A stretch of 64,000 bases of DNA from Erythrophleum ivorense. Lineage: Eukaryota > Streptophyta > Magnoliopsida > Fabales > Fabaceae. The number at the start of each line of letters is the position of its first letter. Position 1 is the first letter of the stretch. Under the pieces are notes generated by a model. The model saw only the letters and a list, made by a program, of their open reading frames with translations, did no database searches and was not told the DNA's origin. The position numbers were made by a program, and so were the translations under genes. The stretch spans positions 3,038,001 to 3,102,000 of the forward strand of contig JAIUCV010000101.1 of assembly GCA_026724425.1 (NCBI GenBank), written 5' to 3'. Of the stretch, positions 57,564 through 64,000 are shown piece after piece.

Positions 57564-58047
57564 GATAAATTAAAAAGATCCGACCCGTCTCGTAACGACC
57601 CGATCCGTAGAACAAATGTAAACCTTCCCGTTTAATCCAGAGCCTAAAACCTTGACAGTCGCCGCCGTTTCTTCTTCTTCACCGTCCATCATCGCCGCTT
57701 TGTGACCGGTGAGTTTTCTTCGGTTCTCAGAGGATTACATTTCGAGTTTCTCAGTATTTGTTTAGTCGAAGCTCGGTGAGATCTGCTCTTGATATCTGAT
57801 TTCGTCTTAGGTTTTCATGTGCCAACTTGAAAGGAAATGTATGTGAACTGGTTTTGATTTTTAATTCAGTCGCTCGAATTAGCCTTTGATTTTCTTTCTC
57901 GTGTGCACCATTTCGATTAGATTGCATTGTATAACTTTTTCGAGTAATCTGGTTTTTTTGTTCTTTTCTTAATGGGATTTGGTGTTGTAGATGAGCAGCT
58001 AGGTTTCTTCCGTCGGCATCAACTTATCTTCAGTTGAATCAAAGGAA

Positions 58048-59960
58048 ATGGCTGCGAGAAGAATTATTCGCTCTTTTGGATCCTTGACAGCTTTAGGACG
58101 CAACAGTTCACCAAGTATTTACTCAATTTCTTAACTTTTTCTTGTTCCCATGTTTTCGACTCTTACAAATACGGTGTAAATTTTGTTCCTTTGATCTCTG
58201 ATTGCTTCTCTTTCGAACTCTTTCGAACAGATTTCTCTGCAAATGGTTTATCTTCTCTTTCTAGTGATCTCAAGGTTGGTGTTTTCGAAATAATTGAGCT
58301 CCACTTTGTACTTGACTTGTCATCTATCTTTTCTGAGTATTTCATTACTTTGAGATGTTGATTTCATTTCTGTCATCACTGCAGTGTGGAATGGCTTTGC
58401 TTTCCAACCGGAAGCTCTCCACTTCTATTTTGACTCCAGACTCAAGTGGTGATACATTTCCTTATGACTTACTTACCAAAAAGACGGCGATTTCACCAGA
58501 ACGAACCGTAGGTATGAAGTAACATTCATCGAACTAGGTTAGATATATGTATATGTTTGGCTACAAACTGGTTCCGGGGAATTTCGGATCCTGGTATCTT
58601 TCATTTTGTTTCCTGAGCTTCTTGTACCTTTTGGGAATCTTGGAGTTTGGTTGGGTGAACAGAGAGTGACTAGTGGTGTTAGAAAATTGGCTGTTCCTAT
58701 GTTTTTTTCAGGAGGGGTAATAGATTTCTAGGGCATTGCTTAGCTTATTATATGAAAGTTTAACACAATTTGATCGCCAGTGTTTCGGCTCTGTATGTTC
58801 TCTCTTCTTGTGATTTAGCTTGAGATTATTAATTATATGTTCAAATCTCTGAACAATGATGTTTTTTTTTTTGCCTGACTGCTGGTCTCGTTTTATAATT
58901 CTGGACAAGTTTTCACTGATCGGTATTGATACTCCTGTAGGACAATGTCAAGACTTGGTTATTCCGGTGACAAATTTCCAGAACGAAGACAAGGGTTTCA
59001 TGGTTTTAGCAGGTGATGTCTTTGATGTTCCAATAAGGAAGGATATTATTCACAATGTCGTGAGATGGCAGCTTGCGAAACGCCAGCAGGTAACTAGTTA
59101 ATCATCTCACATTCCCTTCTTTAGTCATATAAGCAAACAATCATTAAGTCTGACGACACAATTGGTGGATGTTCAGGGAACTCATTCGACCAAAACATTA
59201 AGTGAGGTTAGTGGAACTGGTAGAAAGCCATGGAACCAGAAGGGTACAGGTCGAGCTCGGCACGGTACACTGCGTGGCCCTCAGGTAAAATCAATTTTGG
59301 ATTTGAAGCTTTCTTGTCATCAAACACAGTTTTTTCTGATGGAATTTTTATTGAAAACCGTTAGTTCCGAGGTGGTTGTGTAATGCATGGGCCCAAACCG
59401 AGAAGCCATGCGATAAAGATGAACAAGCAGGTTCGACGGCTTGGACTCAAGATAGCACTGACAGCTCGAGCCGCAGAAGGAAAAGTCAGCTTCTTTCTCC
59501 TCTCAATCATAACCTTATGCTCTTGATTCTCCTACTCATGATTTATATGCCAGTCTAATTGTATCCGCTGAATGTTTTGGGAAAACTATGCAGCTCCTGG
59601 TGTTCGATGATTTGTCATTGCCAACGCATAAAACAAAGAACATCGTGAATTATTACAATCAAATGGAGAACACAAAGAAAGTACTCATTGTGGAAGGCGG
59701 TCCTATCGATGAAAAGCTCAAGTTAGCCACCCAAAATCTCCACTATGTCAACATAATTCCATCAATAGTAAGTTACATAATCATCCCCATATCAAACTTT
59801 TTTCTTGCGGCTTTGTCGGTTAGCGAATCTTGAATCTTGTTTATGTAATGCTTTGCAGGGGCTTAACGTTTACAGCATTCTGCTCCACGACACGCTTGTG
59901 ATGTCCCGTGATGCTTTGAATAGGATCGTTGAGCGTATGCACACTCCTATTAACCGTTAA
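58048..59960 (+). CDS. Ribosomal protein uL4 (L4), organellar, probably mitochondrial
   Basis: Large-subunit ribosomal protein. Exons traced with an open frame throughout: 58048-58114, 58231-58274, 58385-58511, 58941-59089, 59177-59284, 59365-59484, 59594-59767 and 59859-59960. The start MAARRIIRSFGSLTALGRNS is a typical mitochondrial presequence. The uL4 core follows: VPIRKDIIHNVVRWQLAKRQ, GTGRKPWNQKGTGRARHGTL (the conserved loop of uL4 that reaches the peptide tunnel), HGPKPRSHAIKMNKQVRRLG, VFDDLSLPTHKTKNIVNYYN and VNIIPSIGLNVYSILLHDTL. It ends RMHTPINR-TAA. The length (about 296 codons) is normal. It matches AT2G20060 by position. Confidence 0.95.
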
Positions 59961-60269
59961 AGAGACATGGCATTCTCAATAAGAAACTGGATCACAAAGA
60001 AGTCAGGTCCCAAAAAAATCATGCATGTAGTTTCTGTACCGGCAATTAATATCGGTTATAGATATGGTACTCGCTGACCGGTTCATTGTTTGGTAGCTTT
60101 TCGGTTTCGGTTTGTGTCTTTGCAATATGGAATGTTAAAAGATTGAGTTCTCTCTGTTTTTTTAAAAGGCTTTCATTAATAAACTAAGAGTACAAGAATC
60201 TAAACAGAACCAGATCAACCAAAAAAAAGAAAGAGAAACGAAGAGGGTAATAAGAAGACCACACATGAT

Positions 60270-60531
60270 TCACCACGAGTAGATCCCGAGCAATTGCTTT
60301 ATTCTTAAACATCGAGATTGATCCTGAGGAGAACGATCGAAGGAGGAAGAGTCGGAGCAGCCGTCTTCAACCAAGCCAAGAGATAGGAGCTTGAGAAAGA
60401 TGAAGACTTTTGCCTGCGAGTAGAGACATTCAAAGAATAAATGTTCACGAGTTTCAAATTTCAATTCCTTGCCCACAGAGGAGACAATCCGTTTCAACTT
60501 CTAAACCCCAAGAAGCAAGACGAGACACAGT
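60270..60531 (-). mobile_element. LINE (non-LTR retrotransposon) zf-RVT remnant
   Basis: On the minus strand one frame gives VSRLASWGLEVETDCLLCG. After a frame change it continues FETREHLFFECLYSQA. This is the zinc-binding end of plant LINE reverse transcriptases (W...CLLC...ETR.HLFF.C). The shift breaks it within a few codons, and no reverse-transcriptase core lies upstream. It is a 3' fragment of an old element, just downstream of the L4 gene. Confidence 0.75.
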
Positions 60532-60619
60532 TGAATTTATGTTTTCTTCATCAAAATAACAAGTTTAGAGTTTAGATATAACACTTATGTTTGACCCAAA
60601 AAAATAATGTTAATTACAA

Positions 60620-60651
60620 AACAACATCCCCAGGATTAACTTCAAGCCTTT
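60620..60651. repeat. 32-bp copy of a piece of the PP2C/cNMP gene exon
   Basis: AACAACATCCCCAGGATTAA followed by CTTCAAGCCTTT matches 49337-49368 in the cNMP-binding exon with one change in 32 bases and the same orientation. The flanks differ. It looks like a tiny scrap of coding DNA captured during break repair. Confidence 0.7.
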
Positions 60652-61241
60652 TTTATCGTAGTACACGTTAAAAACAAATTTATATATGTGATGACAATAT
60701 AAGTAGTCAGAAATTTCGCGACAGTGTTGGAACAAGCGTTTAAACTTAAGACATGCTAATTAGAAGAGAAACTCGAAACTTTCTAGTACTTGGTACCGTT
60801 TGGACTAATGTTTTCCGGACTTAAAAAATAGACACAGAGTACGAACGAAATCGATCGAGATGTTACATTTGTTGCCAAAAATTTGGCGTTGATGGAGCCT
60901 CCTAGATGCATAATAAGCATATATATATATTATGAGTTAAATCTTAGACATGCATATACCAGTTTGTACTAATACCAAGTATCTTATAAGATCTATCTTA
61001 TAAGTCCCCTCAAAATGTTCAAAAATTTATCATTCGTTAAACCTTTTTCTACTGAAAAGGTCAAACAACATCTTAGAAGAAAATAAATATGGATACCCCC
61101 AAATCGAAAATAATCAGCTGTTGTTGCTTCATTTTTTTTTTCTTTTAGCACAACAACAGAGAATAAAAAAATATATAATCACAAAGCACGACTTTTTTGT
61201 AATTTTATGAAGATCAATCTATTACAAATTTAAGATCAAAG
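60652..61241. other. Spacer, no gene seen
   Basis: AT-rich and downstream of TIE2; a TA run lies at 60921-60932. No gene is seen. Confidence 0.6.
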
Positions 61242-63177
61242 TTACAATCTCAACTCCAAATCTAGCTCTTGATTGTCACTTGATCCCAAGTTTTGGTTTC
61301 CTAATCCCAACGATCTACTTCGCCTTGTTGAACTTGGATCCTATTTCAAGACAAAAACAAAAATTGATTATCACTTATATACAAATCGACTACACTTTTA
61401 ACAAGGTTAGTTAACCATCATTCATATCTACATTGAACCATGGTTACTGTAAACTAGAATAAACCGAAACTAAGAGTGAAACAACTCCGATTTTCAACTC
61501 TTTAAAAAAAAAAAAAAAGCATACACAGATTAATAATCATGTGATCAATGAAAATGTTACTTACAGTTCAACCCCTTAATTAAAACGGATCATGTGAAAC
61601 TCTCTTTTTTTAGTATTTAAGACTCGTGTGTAAGGGTATAGAATAAAAACCTCGTGTAAGAAATGACTGGTGATGTTTGGTTCCAAAGAATGTTGGCTCT
61701 CTAAGATGCCGTAGCTTGGGTTCCAACTATTTTGAACAAGAAAAACAAAAGGTCATTTTTAAGACCAAACAAAACGTCCAACATAAATAATACACATACA
61801 TATTTATAAACCTCAAAAGGACAGTGGAAAGTGTACCTCATGGTTGCTCTTTCGTATTGATCTCTATGTACACCCATCTGCCAATAACAACAACAATAAC
61901 AAAACATTAATAGTTGATAGATTTTTTTTGTTTCTTTATCATTTTGCCATTAAGTTGTTTCATGATTATTTGAAAATAGGTTTGTTATACATGGAAACAT
62001 GATTGACCAAATCTTGTAGAAGATTTCATATGCTAGGGTGTGATATTTTGAGATATAAAGTACACAATTAATCTGATCAAGTATCCAAGTAATACTGTTC
62101 TTATTTATAAACACACATACACACACAATAATATCATTTATATATCGCACAATAATAGAGCACTAAAGGGAAAGCTATATATACCATGACGTTTGGATAG
62201 AAGCCATAAGGAGTCGATGCTGGTGATGGTGATGATGCATATGTAAAGGATGGCGATGCTGATGGTATGGATGAATATCCTCCTTGTATCCTCAAATCCT
62301 CCTACAATCACATTTACATATGAAGGTCTAGTTATACTCATGAAAGAATCGAATTAATGATACGAAACTAGTAATTGAGAGACTACCCTCGTGAATTCAA
62401 CAACATAGGCTAATAGCTTATATGAAATCTATTATAATCAAGATTTCAACTGACTTGTATGACCTATGATCTTCAGTAGTAGATGCCTATATAAGTTTCT
62501 TTTCCAGAAAAAACAAGTTTCTAGTCAAGATTTTTATTATTTATACGTAAAATAAATCGGTATAGTAAATTGATAGAGAAATGATTTTGGACCTATTGGA
62601 ACATGATTTTTGGATCAAGAAAAAGAAAGATAGGTTTTGTAATCTTTGTGTTATATTTTATTGGTAAATTCTAAAGAACACTTGGGCAAAAATCCTTGCT
62701 ACATACGAGAAGAAAAGAAAACCCCTTTAAATTTCATAAAATTAACAATCAATCACTCAAAGTTCTCGTACGGGACAATTAACAAAAAGTTGATCGGACT
62801 CCCTTTAAAAGATCCGATGACCCTAAAAATGAAAAACCTTAGAACTTATACCAGATCGGAATCCAAGAATATGATACGGCGACGGCTTTAATATAAACCA
62901 CTAGGTTATATGCCGAAATATTATATATGTGTACGTGAAATGTTACCTGGGGATACAATGAAGTGTTATAATTGTTGAAGCTGTTGCAACTCATTTCACC
63001 GTGTAATCTAATCTTCTCCAGTTGTGCTACTCCGAGACCTCTCTGTGGCTGCTTCTGCTTCTCGGAACCGTTCTTCTTCCCTCTTCTTGTCGTCGGAGAA
63101 GAAGAAGAAGACGTCGGAGACGATGAAGACGGCGAAGATCCTCTCATATTTGGTCTACCAAAGAAACTACTTCCCAT
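61242..63177 (-). CDS. TIE2: TIE2-like transcriptional repressor (TCP interactor with EAR motif)
   Basis: Nuclear adaptor that binds TCP factors and recruits TOPLESS through a C-terminal EAR motif. Exons: 63177-62947, 62301-62185, 61877-61837, 61726-61651 and 61340-61242. The start MGSSFFGRPNMRGSS leads into a Ser-rich tract, a basic stretch (RRGKKNGSEKQKQP), then the conserved helix RGLGVAQLEKIRLHGEM. The middle exons (SSIPSASPSFTYASSPSPAS) are Ser/Pro-rich. The final exon ends SDNQELDLELRL-TAA, a perfect LxLxL EAR motif. The stop comes right after the motif, as in the family. TIE proteins moderate leaf development. The assignment as TIE2 rests on position (AT2G20080) and the EAR end. Confidence 0.9.
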
Positions 63178-64000
63178 GTTTCTTCAATCAGATTTAATTA
63201 TAACTTCACGTCTGGAGGTACACCGGAAAATCAAGGACTAGAGAGAGAAAGTCTTCCCTAGAGAGAGAGAGAAGAAAATGAATTTTCTTATTGTTGTTGG
63301 CTTTGAGCTAAGGAATCAGAGAGATCTCTCTTTCATGGTGAATTGGTGCTCTCTTTTTATAAGCTTTAAAAAAAATAATTTTGTATTTTTATGTTTACTT
63401 AAAAAACCTTAGTATAACAACTACTGCATCGCTGGATCAGATTGTGTCCAGATTTCAATAGATACGCCACGCACACAAATACATTACATTACAATATTAC
63501 ATAGATTTTATACCCTTATTTTGATTTTCCAACTCTCTTTCTTAATTTACATTTTTAAAAAACTAATTAATTTTAATAATCACAATGATTAGGCCATAAA
63601 TTAATATTAATGATTAGCTTAATTTTCTTAATTATTTTTACTTTTTGTTTTAGATGACTTCCAAGTTCCAACACAAAAGACTTCGATGTTGATTCCATCG
63701 AATTATTCAGCTCTCGTTGTCCTAGACTACCACAAAACTGGTTTAGTCAATTATACTACCACTATAAGGAGATTGGTTTAGACAATATTTGGTTACTTTC
63801 TACACACGATTGACTAAACTCCAACCTCTAGGTTGTTTAACTGACCTATCAAAGGTACGTTCAACAGCGATCAAAAGAATATTAATATTGTCTATCTAGA
63901 GTTTTTTTATAATCCAAATAGTGTGTCGAAACTTATGTCGTGAATCATGTGATGGTTCGAACATGTCTTAGCCTTAACGTAGGCAACAACGAGGTGGTCA
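63178..64000. other. Upstream region of TIE2, no further gene seen
   Basis: GA-rich leader to about 63340, a TATA-like stretch near 63356-63362 (TTTATAAGC on the plus strand), then AT-rich DNA. No gene to the right edge. Confidence 0.55.

Noticed and set aside
1..64000. CRISPR arrays, bacterial operons or phage elements
   Set aside because: None are present; all gene structures are plant nuclear genes with spliceosomal introns.

Overview
This is nuclear DNA from a plant of the genus Arabidopsis or a very close Brassicaceae relative. The genes are short and intron-rich, the spacers are AT-rich, and nearly every gene is recognisable. Recalled from memory, the gene order (RDR4-type, RDR5-type, N-acetyl-glutamyl-phosphate reductase, golgin candidate 1, PR-1-like genes, HOBBIT/CDC27b, DUF810, CAF1, ATL-type RING, PP2C with cNMP-binding domains, ribosomal L4, TIE2) matches the A. 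thaliana chromosome 2 interval around AT2G19920 to AT2G20080. Several details (PP2C gene without its kinase part, only two PR-1-like genes, an extra Bet1-like SNARE gene, a near-identical partial ATL copy) suggest that it may not be the A. thaliana reference.

Layout. 1-9.9 kb: two RDR genes of the atypical DFDGD clade on the minus strand, separated by a repeat-rich gap with a CDKC-like kinase fragment and an F-box fragment. 10.3-17.6 kb: convergent AGPR (+, arginine synthesis) and golgin (-). 17.7-25.5 kb: two secreted CAP/PR-1 proteins (-), with three copies of one roughly 416-bp MITE nested inside each other between them, then a gene-poor stretch with a misato-like exon fragment. 25.5-36.4 kb: HBT/CDC27b (-), a frameshifted DC1 pseudogene (+) and a DUF810 gene (-). 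37.9-41.1 kb: tRNA-Ser(GCT) followed by a graveyard of duplicated pieces (near-identical partial ATL copy, tRNA remnant, unrecognised pseudogene, copia gag remnant). 41.7-46.2 kb: CAF1 (chloroplast group II intron splicing) and the intact ATL-type RING-H2 gene. 47-51.2 kb: a small hAT MITE with a perfect 8-bp target duplication and the PP2C/cNMP gene. 51.3-56.5 kb: a long stretch where I see no gene. 56.5-63.2 kb: Bet1-like SNARE (-), organellar ribosomal L4 (+) from a shared upstream region with site II elements, a LINE remnant, and TIE2 (-, EAR repressor of TCP factors).

The genes are mostly unrelated housekeeping and regulatory loci. The two tandem families (RDR, CAP/PR-1) are the only functional clusters. 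No wholly new system was found. The most notable items are the nested MITE, the insertion bounded by 115-bp direct repeats carrying the kinase fragment, the recent partial duplication of the RING gene, and the PP2C-cNMP protein that has apparently lost its kinase domain.
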